A stretch of 8,471 nt of DNA from NCBI GenBank assembly GCA_027625225.1, contig JAQBWG010000067.1, positions 1 through 8,471 on the forward strand, given 5' to 3'. The notes under the pieces are model-generated. The model saw only the letters and a program-made list of their open reading frames with translations. It was not told the DNA's origin and made no database searches. Source of the DNA: Chloroflexota bacterium (GTDB lineage Bacteria > Chloroflexota > Dehalococcoidia > Lucifugimonadales > VGZR01). A program made the translations under genes and the position numbers. Each line of letters begins with the position of its first letter. Within the stretch, counting starts at the first letter, position 1. Shown one piece after another: positions 1 through 5,736 of the stretch.

Positions 1-705
1 ACCGCGGCTATTCCCACGGCACGCACCGAGATGAGCAAGTTCGCTCCTCGAATCATTCGCATCCAGATTCCGGTCGAAAAGATTGGCATGGTCATAGGCC
101 CGGGCGGCAAAACCATCCGCAGCATCATTGAGCAGACCAAGGCTACGGTTGACGTACAGGACGACGGCACCGTCTTCCTGGGTTCGCCGGACGCCGCAGC
201 AGCGCAGAAGGCTGTGGACATGATTAAGGCTATGACCGAAGGAGCCAAAGTCGGTGGCACATATACCGGTAAGGTAGTTAAAATCCTCGACTTCGGCGCA
301 TTCGTGGAGATTCTTCCGGGAACCGACGGCATGGTACATATCTCAGAACTCGCCCATTACAGAGTCAACCGCGTCGAAGATATTTTGTCGGTTGGCGACG
401 AAGTCCAGGTCAAAGTAAAAGACGTAGACCAGTCTGGCCGCATCAGCCTTTCTCGAAAAGCCCTTCTGCCTAACGAAGGCGGCGGCGATGTAGGCCGACC
501 TCCCGAAGGCCCTGAAGGTTCCGACAACGAGGAGTCAGACGACGACCGCCCGAATCGGCCACCGTATCGTGGTGGTTCAAGGCCCAGTGGCGGCGGTGGC
601 GGTTATCGCGGCGGCGGTGCCGGTGGCGGCGGCCAACGAGGCGGCGGCGGAGGCTTCGGGCAGCGTAGACCCGGTGGCGGTGGTCCATCCCGCGACCGCT
701 ATTAG
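1..705 (+). CDS. pnp: Polyribonucleotide nucleotidyltransferase (PNPase), C-terminal part: KH + S1 domains and RGG/Gly-rich tail; 5' end beyond window
   Basis: PNPase is a phosphorolytic 3'-to-5' exoribonuclease of RNA decay that works as a cytoplasmic trimer. Only the RNA-binding end is visible. The frame is open to base 1, and the ten residues before the ATG at 31 read like the usual PNPase linker ahead of the KH domain, so 31 is not the true start. Counting from that ATG, residues about 8-66 form the KH domain, with the GPGG loop at 23-26 (bases 97-108). Residues about 74-143 form the S1 domain, including the FGAFVE and GMVHISEL segments. An acidic linker follows (about 159-172), then a tail with three RGG motifs and long glycine runs (about 179-224), ending in RDRY. 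The tail is longer and more RGG-like than in the well-studied PNPases I know. Both RNase PH-like catalytic domains lie outside the window. The family call is firm; the tail's role as an RNA- or protein-binding disordered region is inferred. Confidence 0.95.
   Translation, partial: TAAIPTARTEMSKFAPRIIRIQIPVEKIGMVIGPGGKTIRSIIEQTKATVDVQDDGTVFLGSPDAAAAQKAVDMIKAMTEGAKVGGTYTGKVVKILDFGAFVEILPGTDGMVHISELAHYRVNRVEDILSVGDEVQVKVKDVDQSGRISLSRKALLPNEGGGDVGRPPEGPEGSDNEESDDDRPNRPPYRGGSRPSGGGGGYRGGGAGGGGQRGGGGGFGQRRPGGGGPSRDRY
589..684 (+). repeat. GGC/GGT-rich low-complexity tract encoding the PNPase glycine tail
   Basis: This stretch is made mostly of GGC, GGT and GGA triplets broken by CGC, CGA and TAT codons, and it encodes the glycine/RGG tail. 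Triplet-rich sequence of this kind is prone to length change by slippage, so tail length may vary between relatives. It also produces spurious long open frames on both strands, which should not be called as genes. Confidence 0.7.
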
Positions 706-709
706 CTTC

Positions 710-714
710 GGAGG
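710..714 (+). promoter_or_regulatory. Shine-Dalgarno GGAGG for dapB
   Basis: GGAGG lies six bases before the dapB ATG at 721, inside the 15-base gap after the PNPase stop. The short spacing and lack of a terminator suggest that dapB is read through from pnp. Confidence 0.8.
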
Positions 715-720
715 ACGGCC

Positions 721-1512
721 ATGCCCACCATTCGAGTCGCAGTCCATGGCATATACGGAAAGATGGGGCAGGAAGTCCTCAAGACCGTTTGCAAAGAAGA
801 CGGGCTTACACCCGTCGGTGCAGTGGACGCGCGAGCTAACGACACAACCCTGACGCTTCCGGATGGCTCCGGCACCGTACCTCTAGCAACCTCGCTCGAC
901 AAGCTCTCCGGTAACATAGACGTCATCGTAGACTTCAGCAGCGCCGAAGGAGCCATGACGGCGATCCGAACAGCTACAGCCCGGAAGATTAACGTCGTTA
1001 TCGGTACCACCGGGCTATCCGAAAGCGACTATGCGGAAGCCAAAAAGTTAGCCGAGGGCAACAACACCGGCGTCTTCATCGCACCTAACTTCGCTATCGG
1101 CGCCGTTCTGCTAATGCACCTCGCCCGTATCGCGGGCAAACACTTCGAGTACGCCGACCTTGTCGAAACTCACCACGAAGCCAAAATAGACGCCCCGTCG
1201 GGAACCGCACTCGCCATCGCCAAAGCCGCAGCCGAAGCACGAAGCGGCCCGTTCAAGACAAACAAAGCCGAAAAGGAAACGCTGCCCGGCACACGTGGCG
1301 GCACTCTCAACGGTGTCTCGGTTCACAGCGTCCGGATGCCCGGAAGGGTTGCCCACCACGAAATTCTATTCGGTGGGCTCGGCCAGACGCTTTCTATCCG
1401 ACACGACTCGATCAACCGTGAAAGCTTCATGCCCGGCGTAGTGGCTGCGGTGAAGTTTGCCGTAAAGACCCCCGGCCTCACAGTCGGATTGGAAAAAGTC
1501 CTCGGCCTCTAG
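721..1512 (+). CDS. dapB: 4-hydroxy-tetrahydrodipicolinate reductase
   Basis: DapB reduces the DapA product to tetrahydrodipicolinate with NAD(P)H, in the diaminopimelate/lysine pathway in the cytoplasm. The 263-residue length is normal. The N-terminal Rossmann motif is G10-x-x-G13-x-x-G16 (HGIYGKMG), with tyrosine where many homologues have a small residue. GTTG at 95-98 and APNFAIG at 121-127 are typical of the family. The catalytic signature ETHHEAKIDAPSGTA is at 149-163, with His151, His152 and Lys155. The C-terminal part has HSVRMPG, HHEILFGG and SFMPGV, all characteristic of DapB. The ATG at 721 is supported by GGAGG six bases upstream. It lies directly after pnp and before asd and dapA, which supports a lysine-pathway cluster. 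I see no missing key residue. Confidence 0.97.
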   Translation: MPTIRVAVHGIYGKMGQEVLKTVCKEDGLTPVGAVDARANDTTLTLPDGSGTVPLATSLDKLSGNIDVIVDFSSAEGAMTAIRTATARKINVVIGTTGLSESDYAEAKKLAEGNNTGVFIAPNFAIGAVLLMHLARIAGKHFEYADLVETHHEAKIDAPSGTALAIAKAAAEARSGPFKTNKAEKETLPGTRGGTLNGVSVHSVRMPGRVAHHEILFGGLGQTLSIRHDSINRESFMPGVVAAVKFAVKTPGLTVGLEKVLGL

Positions 1513-1552
1513 TCTCGGCCTCTCGTCCTTCAATACTTTACTTAAACCTATC

Positions 1553-1572
1553 TGCATCTCTAGATGTATGCA
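1553..1572. repeat. Interrupted dyad in the dapB-asd gap (TGCAT-N10-ATGCA)
   Basis: The outer arms TGCAT (1553-1557) and ATGCA (1568-1572) are perfect inverted repeats around a ten-base centre. An alternative pairing is an inner CATC/GATG with loop TCTA. No T-run follows, so it is not a standard terminator. It lies 12 bases upstream of a -10-like TATCAT. It could be an operator or an RNA hairpin, or chance. The same 105-base gap also has a ten-base direct repeat CTCGGCCTCT at 1501-1510 and 1514-1523 across the dapB stop. Confidence 0.35.
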
Positions 1573-1584
1573 CACCCAACGGGG

Positions 1585-1590
1585 TATCAT
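1585..1590 (+). promoter_or_regulatory. Possible -10 element (TATCAT) of an asd promoter
   Basis: TATCAT matches five of six positions of the sigma-70-type -10 consensus. It would give a leader of about 20 bases that includes the asd Shine-Dalgarno. The -35 region (around 1561-1566, TAGATG) is poor, so the site is weak. asd may instead be transcribed from upstream together with dapB. Confidence 0.3.
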
Positions 1591-1603
1591 ATTGTTGTTT
1601 TAC

Positions 1604-1610
1604 GGGGAGG
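1604..1610 (+). promoter_or_regulatory. Shine-Dalgarno GGGGAGG that places the asd start at TTG 1618
   Basis: GGGGAGG is followed, after seven bases, by an in-frame TTG at 1618-1620. The longer frame's ATG at 1564 has no Shine-Dalgarno before it, and would add 18 residues unlike any part of the family. This site therefore decides the start. Confidence 0.8.
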
Positions 1611-1617
1611 TAGACAG

Positions 1618-2664
1618 TTGGAAGGCCCACGAGTAGCAGTCATAGGCGCCACCGGCGCAGTCGGTGAAGTATTCTTGCGCATCGTAGAGGAGCGTTCGTT
1701 CCCATTCTCTCAGCTTCGCCTGTGCGCCACCGAGCGTTCCGCTGGAAAGATGCTTACGGTTCGTGGAAAAGAATACACTGTAGAAACGACAACACCCGAG
1801 TTATTTGACAACGTGGACATCGCCTTCATCTCGGCCACCACGGAAGCAAGCAAACACTACGGCCCTATCGCCGCCGAACGTGGCGCACTGGTGATAGACG
1901 ATTCCTCGGCATTCCGTATGAACCCACAGGTGCCGCTGGTTGTGCCAGAGGTCAACGGCGACGACCTTGAGCACCATCGGGGTATCGTCGCCATACCCAA
2001 CTGCTCGACCACCCCATTAGTCATGGTACTCAAGCCACTCAGCGAAACGAACCCTATCCGGCGGGTGATAGCCGACACCTACCAGTCGGTGTCCGGCACT
2101 GGTTCCGCCGCAGTCGCCGAATTGCGCGAGCAGGTGGGGCAAGTCTTGAATAACGAACCAATCAGGTCGTCGGTCTATCCTAATCAGATAGCTTTCAACG
2201 TCTTTCCGCACATCGACTCGTTCCAGGAGAACGGTTATACCAAGGAAGAGATGAAGATGGTGCAGGAGACACGAAAAATCCTCCATTTGCCCGAACTCCC
2301 CGTCTCCGCCACATGCGTTCGTGTCCCCGTGAACATAAGCCACAGCGAAGCCGTGCACATCGAGTTCGAGCGGCCTATCGAGCCAGCGACTGTGCGGGAG
2401 ATTCTTTCGAAGTGCCCCGGAGTAAAAGTACTGGACGACCCCGCTACTGACGTTTATCCTATGCCCATCAAAGCTGAAGGGACTGACGACGTGCTTGTCG
2501 GGCGTATCCGCAAAGACCTATCGCATCCTAACGGCATTGCCCTCTGGCTATCGTGCGACAACCTGCGTAAAGGCGCTGCGCTGAATGCGATACAGATAGC
2601 CGAGGAAGTCTTAAGACGGAAATTATTACCCCGTCAGGGAAAGGTAATGGCATGGCAGAGTTAG
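1618..2664 (+). CDS. asd: Aspartate-semialdehyde dehydrogenase (TTG start)
   Basis: The enzyme reduces aspartyl phosphate to aspartate semialdehyde with NADPH, at the branch point for lysine/DAP and the threonine-methionine group. From the TTG at 1618 the protein has 348 residues, normal for the family, and begins directly with the Rossmann strand (RVAVIGATGAVG, GATGAVG at 10-16). The catalytic cysteine is Cys129 in PNCSTTP. Gln156 lies in TYQSVSGTG. EEMKMVQETRKI is at 210-221, and CVRVPV-N-I-SHSEAV at 233-246 includes His242. The C-terminal part has DNLRKGAALNAIQIAE, the usual end of the family. An upstream in-frame ATG at 1564 has no ribosome site, so I reject it as the start. The end overlaps dapA by 13 bases, suggesting coupled translation. 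It lies between dapB and dapA, so all three probably act in one pathway. Confidence 0.95.
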   Translation: MEGPRVAVIGATGAVGEVFLRIVEERSFPFSQLRLCATERSAGKMLTVRGKEYTVETTTPELFDNVDIAFISATTEASKHYGPIAAERGALVIDDSSAFRMNPQVPLVVPEVNGDDLEHHRGIVAIPNCSTTPLVMVLKPLSETNPIRRVIADTYQSVSGTGSAAVAELREQVGQVLNNEPIRSSVYPNQIAFNVFPHIDSFQENGYTKEEMKMVQETRKILHLPELPVSATCVRVPVNISHSEAVHIEFERPIEPATVREILSKCPGVKVLDDPATDVYPMPIKAEGTDDVLVGRIRKDLSHPNGIALWLSCDNLRKGAALNAIQIAEEVLRRKLLPRQGKVMAWQS

Positions 2665-3554
2665 GAAGGCTACTCACCGCGATGATTACGCCCTTCGATG
2701 AGAAGGGCCAGGTAGACTATAAAGAAGCTGCACGGCTGGCCAAGGCCCTTGTAGCCTCTGGAAGCGACGGCCTCGTGTTATCCGGTACGACCGGTGAATC
2801 ACCTACCCTTTCACACCAGGAAAAACTACGGCTTTACGCCGAAGTGAAGAAGGCCGTCGGCAACCGTGCATCGGTAGTGGCTGGGACGACGAACAATAAT
2901 ACCGTTGAAAGTATCGAGTTAAGCAAAGAGGCAGAACGCGAGGGCGTTGACGCTTTTCTGCTCACTGTCCCCTACTACAACAAGCCCCCACAGGAGGGCC
3001 TGTACCAACACTTCAAGGCCATCGCCGAAAGTGTTCACACCCCGTGCATTCTTTACAACGTCCCGGGGCGCACCAGCCTCAACATGACCGCCGACACCAC
3101 TATTCGGCTAAGCGAAGTAGATAACATCGTGGGCGTCAAAGAAGCCAGCAGCAATATGGACCAGATTACTGAAATCATTACCAGGGCACCGGGCGACTTC
3201 AAGGTTTGGAGTGGCAACGACAACGAAACGTTCCACATCATGTGTACCGGCGGATATGGTGTGATATCAGTCGCTGCCCATCTCGTCGGCCTTCAAATCA
3301 AGAAGATGATAGGGCTGATACTCGAAGGAGACATCGAGGCGGCGGCAGCCGAACATCGAAGGCTTTTAGATATTTTCAATGGACTGTTTGTTGTAACTAA
3401 TCCCATCCCTGTGAAGTACGGGGTAGGCAAAGCCGGATTCAACGTCGGCAAGCCTCGTCTGCCGTTGGTGTCGCCTGATAGCGGTACAGCGCAAAAGCTC
3501 GATGCGCTGTTATCACGATACGAGATTGACTTGAAGGCTCCGGCCGCTTCCTAG
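2652..3554 (+). CDS. dapA: 4-hydroxy-tetrahydrodipicolinate synthase
   Basis: DapA condenses pyruvate with aspartate semialdehyde, the product of the preceding gene, in the committed step to DAP and lysine. It is a 300-residue TIM-barrel class I aldolase. The Schiff-base lysine is Lys163 in GVKEAS. The GTTGES motif supplies Thr46 and Thr47, YYNKP supplies Tyr108/Tyr109, and LYNVPGRT supplies Tyr135 and Arg140; the offsets match the E. coli residues by a constant two. SGND is present near residue 187. The ATG at 2652 lies inside the end of asd, with a GGGAAAGG-type ribosome site at 2637-2644, so translation is probably coupled to asd. Its stop lies in a CTAG shared with the stop of the convergent purA gene. 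Whether it is feedback-inhibited by lysine cannot be told from sequence here. DapA belongs to a superfamily with sialate lyases and related aldolases, but the operon context settles the call. Confidence 0.96.
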   Translation: MAELGRLLTAMITPFDEKGQVDYKEAARLAKALVASGSDGLVLSGTTGESPTLSHQEKLRLYAEVKKAVGNRASVVAGTTNNNTVESIELSKEAEREGVDAFLLTVPYYNKPPQEGLYQHFKAIAESVHTPCILYNVPGRTSLNMTADTTIRLSEVDNIVGVKEASSNMDQITEIITRAPGDFKVWSGNDNETFHIMCTGGYGVISVAAHLVGLQIKKMIGLILEGDIEAAAAEHRRLLDIFNGLFVVTNPIPVKYGVGKAGFNVGKPRLPLVSPDSGTAQKLDALLSRYEIDLKAPAAS

Positions 3555-4837
3555 ATAACCGGGCGAACAGTTATTGTCTCGTGCCGGCGAGGGCCGGTTG
3601 AGATAATGTCGATTGGACTGCCAATCAGTTCTTGAAGGCGTTGCACGTACGCCTGAGCCCCTTTGGGAAGATCTTTGTACTGAGTAACGCTCGCCGTCTT
3701 GCCATCCCAGCCTGGCATGTCTTCGTATATAGGCGTACACCGCTCTAGGGCCGCTGCCCCACCCGGTACGTCTTTGATAATTTCGCCGTCCAATTCGTAC
3801 CCGGTGCAGATTTTTATTGGATGGAACCCGTCCAATACGTCCAGCCTGGTGAGGACTACAGATGTATATCCGTTCACCTGTGCACTGTACTTCGCACTAA
3901 CCGCGTCAAACCACCCCACCCGCCGAGCCCGTCCTGTGGTTGTTCCGAACTCCTGGGCAAGGTCGCGTATCTTGTTGCCGGTCTCGTCCTTCAATTCCGT
4001 TGGAAACGGCCCGCTGCCAACACGGCTGCAATAGGCTTTAAACACTCCAATGACGCCGGAAAGCTGCCGCGGATGTATACCCAGCCCAACACACGCTCCA
4101 CCCACCGTGGGATTGGATGACGTAACGAATGGATACGTGCCGTGGTCAAGGTCTAGCAACGCACCCTGAGCACCTTCGATGAGTACGTTTTCGTTCTTGG
4201 CCAGTCGCTCGTGAATGAGTCTCTCCACCCTTCCGATGAACGGCGTAAGCCTTTCCGACCAGATCTTGCACTTCTCATGCACTTCTTCAACCGAGATGGC
4301 GTTACCGCCATATACCTTGGTGATGATTGCATTGGTATGGTCAAGTACCCGTTCAAGCCTGGGAAGCAGGCTTTCCACATCCAATAGGTCAGCAGCTCGA
4401 AGGCCGGTGCGAGCGGCCTTATCGCTATATGCAGGCCCAATACCTCTGCCTGTCGTCCCGATAGCCTTGTCGCCTTTGGCTGTCTCAGAAAGCTTATCCA
4501 AAAGGATATGGTAGGGCATGATCAGGTGCGCCCGTTCACTGATAAGTAAGCGACCATGTACGTCAACACCACGTTCGTCCAAACCATTGACTTCCGAAAG
4601 CAGTGTATCCGGGTCAACCACAACCCCGTTGCCTATTACACTTAAGGTCTGAGGCCAAAAGATACCCGACGGGATCAGGTGAAGGCTAAACTTCCCCTGC
4701 TCGTTAATGACCGTATGACCGGCGTTGTTTCCTCCCGAAAAGCGTGCAACAACATCGGCACGCTCCGACAGGAAGTCAACTATTTTTCCTTTTCCTTCGT
4801 CACCCCATTGGGCGCCCAGAACTACGTGGGCAGGCAT
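3551..4837 (-). CDS. purA: Adenylosuccinate synthase
   Basis: PurA joins IMP and aspartate using GTP to form adenylosuccinate, the first committed step to AMP. The protein has 428 residues, close to the usual 430. The P-loop-like GAQWGDEGKGK is at 8-18, with catalytic Asp13. NNAGHT (37-42) carries His41. GTTGRGIGPAY is at 127-137, EGAQG at 221-225, and GTYPFVTSSNP at 233-243. TTTGRARR at 299-306 holds Arg303 and Arg305, at the same numbers as in E. coli, and the STGPRR segment lies near the C-terminus. All catalytic residues that I can check are present. The ATG is supported by AGGAGA (complement of 4842-4847) five bases or so upstream. It converges with dapA on the other strand. A candidate promoter lies just upstream, so purA is probably transcribed separately from the NYN gene. 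Confidence 0.97.
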   Translation of the reverse strand: MPAHVVLGAQWGDEGKGKIVDFLSERADVVARFSGGNNAGHTVINEQGKFSLHLIPSGIFWPQTLSVIGNGVVVDPDTLLSEVNGLDERGVDVHGRLLISERAHLIMPYHILLDKLSETAKGDKAIGTTGRGIGPAYSDKAARTGLRAADLLDVESLLPRLERVLDHTNAIITKVYGGNAISVEEVHEKCKIWSERLTPFIGRVERLIHERLAKNENVLIEGAQGALLDLDHGTYPFVTSSNPTVGGACVGLGIHPRQLSGVIGVFKAYCSRVGSGPFPTELKDETGNKIRDLAQEFGTTTGRARRVGWFDAVSAKYSAQVNGYTSVVLTRLDVLDGFHPIKICTGYELDGEIIKDVPGGAAALERCTPIYEDMPGWDGKTASVTQYKDLPKGAQAYVQRLQELIGSPIDIISTGPRRHETITVRPVI

Positions 4838-4841
4838 GGCT

Positions 4842-4847
4842 TCTCCT
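4842..4847 (-). promoter_or_regulatory. Shine-Dalgarno AGGAGA for purA
   Basis: On the minus strand AGGAGA precedes the purA ATG (4837-4835) by four bases (AGGAG by five), confirming the start that places the GAQWGDEGKGK motif at residues 8-18. Confidence 0.75.
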
Positions 4848-4879
4848 AGAGAATGGTTCGTTACAAAAAGACCGCGGGC

Positions 4880-4888
4880 AGTATAGCA
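4880..4888 (-). promoter_or_regulatory. Candidate extended -10 promoter (TGCTATACT) for purA
   Basis: On the minus strand TGCTATACT matches the extended -10 pattern TGnTATAAT with one mismatch. Transcription would begin about 35 bases before the purA ATG. No convincing -35 is present (TTCCGT at 17 bases matches only two positions), which is usual for extended -10 promoters. I see no sign of a purine riboswitch or other structured leader in the 108-base gap. Confidence 0.5.
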
Positions 4889-4924
4889 AACGGAATCTAT
4901 CTACGGAAGAAGCAGACCGACTCC

Positions 4925-4952
4925 TGACTAGTTTCCGTGCCGAAACTAGTCA
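4925..4952 (-). terminator. 11-bp inverted repeat over the stop codon of the NYN gene; possible terminator or mRNA 3' stem
   Basis: TGACTAGTTTC (4925-4935) and GAAACTAGTCA (4942-4952) pair perfectly around a six-base loop. Four of the eleven pairs are G-C. The stop codon of the NYN gene (complement of 4946-4948) lies within the stem. Neither strand has a T-run after the stem, so this is not a textbook intrinsic terminator. It could be a weak terminator, a stem that blocks 3' exonucleases, or a protein-binding dyad. The structure is seen directly; the role is inferred. Confidence 0.45.
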
Positions 4953-5683
4953 CGTCCAAAAATCCCGAAGCGTTTCTTCCGTTCAGTTGCAGCACTGTCA
5001 TTGCTTTTAGGCTCTTCGGGCAGCTTGGGAGGAGTTTCGATTCGTTGGCTATTGTCATTTCGTGAATTATTATTCCGTTGCCCATCATTCCTTGGGCCAT
5101 TTCGTCCAGGCCCACTCCTGCGTGTCCACAGGTCGGCAAAGAATTCCGGTGTGAAGAAGATACGGTTGTCTGCTATCTGAGACAGCTCCCATGCAAGATT
5201 CGATGGAAACGCCGCAACCTCCATATGCTTGCCGGTGTTCTTCACCTGCTGGACAGCATACGAAAAGTCTCCATCGCCACTCACCAGTATCCCGACGTCA
5301 TAGAGGTTGTTCCAAGCCATCTGGAGAAGGTCTGTAGCCAGCATGATGTCCACGCCTTTTTCCACGGTGATGTCGCCACGCTGCTTGGATGTCCCCAGAC
5401 GCACCTCTAAGTAGGGGGTGTTATAGAGTGCGCTAAAGAACTTTTGTTGGTCCTGGTATGCCTGTGGATTACGCTCGGCGTCTCGTTGCACATTGTAGTA
5501 ATACACTCTGTGCAACTCTCTACCATCGGCAAGTTTATCGGCGAACGCCTTGAAGTCTAGGTCGAAGCGGCGACAATTCTCATCCAGGCTGTGATATAGA
5601 TTACTTCCGTCTATAAATATCGAGACTCGCGGCGACCATGCAGTGTACTGAGTATTTTTGTCGTTCAAATTCTTTTTCGGCAT
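4946..5683 (-). CDS. NYN domain (LabA/DUF88-like, PIN-fold) putative ribonuclease with low-complexity R/N/G-rich tail
   Basis: NYN domains have a PIN-like fold and are predicted metal-dependent RNases. Residues 20-190 are the domain. IFIDGSNLYHS at 22-32 holds Asp25 and Asn28, KGVDIMLATDLL at 109-120 holds Asp112 and Asp118, and LVSGDGDFSYAV at 133-144 holds Asp137 and Asp139. These acidic residues are where the family's metal site lies. Residues about 187-245 form a polar, basic tail rich in Arg, Asn and Gly, then a proline/glutamate stretch, ending FGIFGRD; it is probably disordered. There is no signal peptide or membrane segment. I start it at the ATG at 5683 (245 residues) because AGGGAGA precedes it; another in-frame ATG at 5704 lacks a ribosome site. 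It follows an aminotransferase gene by about 53 bases and precedes purA. Substrate and pathway are unknown; neither neighbour explains it. The family call is solid, the nuclease activity is predicted. Confidence 0.88.
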   Translation of the reverse strand: MPKKNLNDKNTQYTAWSPRVSIFIDGSNLYHSLDENCRRFDLDFKAFADKLADGRELHRVYYYNVQRDAERNPQAYQDQQKFFSALYNTPYLEVRLGTSKQRGDITVEKGVDIMLATDLLQMAWNNLYDVGILVSGDGDFSYAVQQVKNTGKHMEVAAFPSNLAWELSQIADNRIFFTPEFFADLWTRRSGPGRNGPRNDGQRNNNSRNDNSQRIETPPKLPEEPKSNDSAATERKKRFGIFGRD

Positions 5684-5686
5684 AAT

Positions 5687-5693
5687 TCTCCCT
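5687..5693 (-). promoter_or_regulatory. Shine-Dalgarno AGGGAGA that places the NYN start at 5683
   Basis: On the minus strand AGGGAGA is followed after three bases by the ATG at 5683-5681 (GGAG core about four bases away). The alternative ATG at 5704 has only AT-rich sequence before it. The AT-rich gap could hold a promoter, but no pair of boxes is convincing. Confidence 0.7.
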
Positions 5694-5736
5694 GATAGAA
5701 ACACATAAATATGTTCGTTCCATAGTGATTAATAGA

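Noticed and set aside
470..853. Open frames on both strands over the PNPase tail and the start of dapB
   Set aside because: They arise from the GGC/GGT triplet tract, have low-complexity translations, lack ribosome sites and overlap firmly identified genes.
2017..2358. 113-codon open frame on the minus strand inside asd
   Set aside because: It is wholly inside a well-conserved gene, has no recognisable domain, and is expected from the codon bias of the opposite strand.
3584..3597. GC-rich hairpin CCGGC-GAGG-GCCGG just past the dapA stop, as a dapA terminator
   Set aside because: It encodes the conserved STGPRR segment of purA, the stem is only five pairs, and no T-run follows on either strand.
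4946..5683. NYN gene as the toxin of a toxin-antitoxin pair
   Set aside because: No small adjacent antitoxin-like gene is present; the neighbours are an aminotransferase and purA, and the long low-complexity tail is unlike small PIN toxins.
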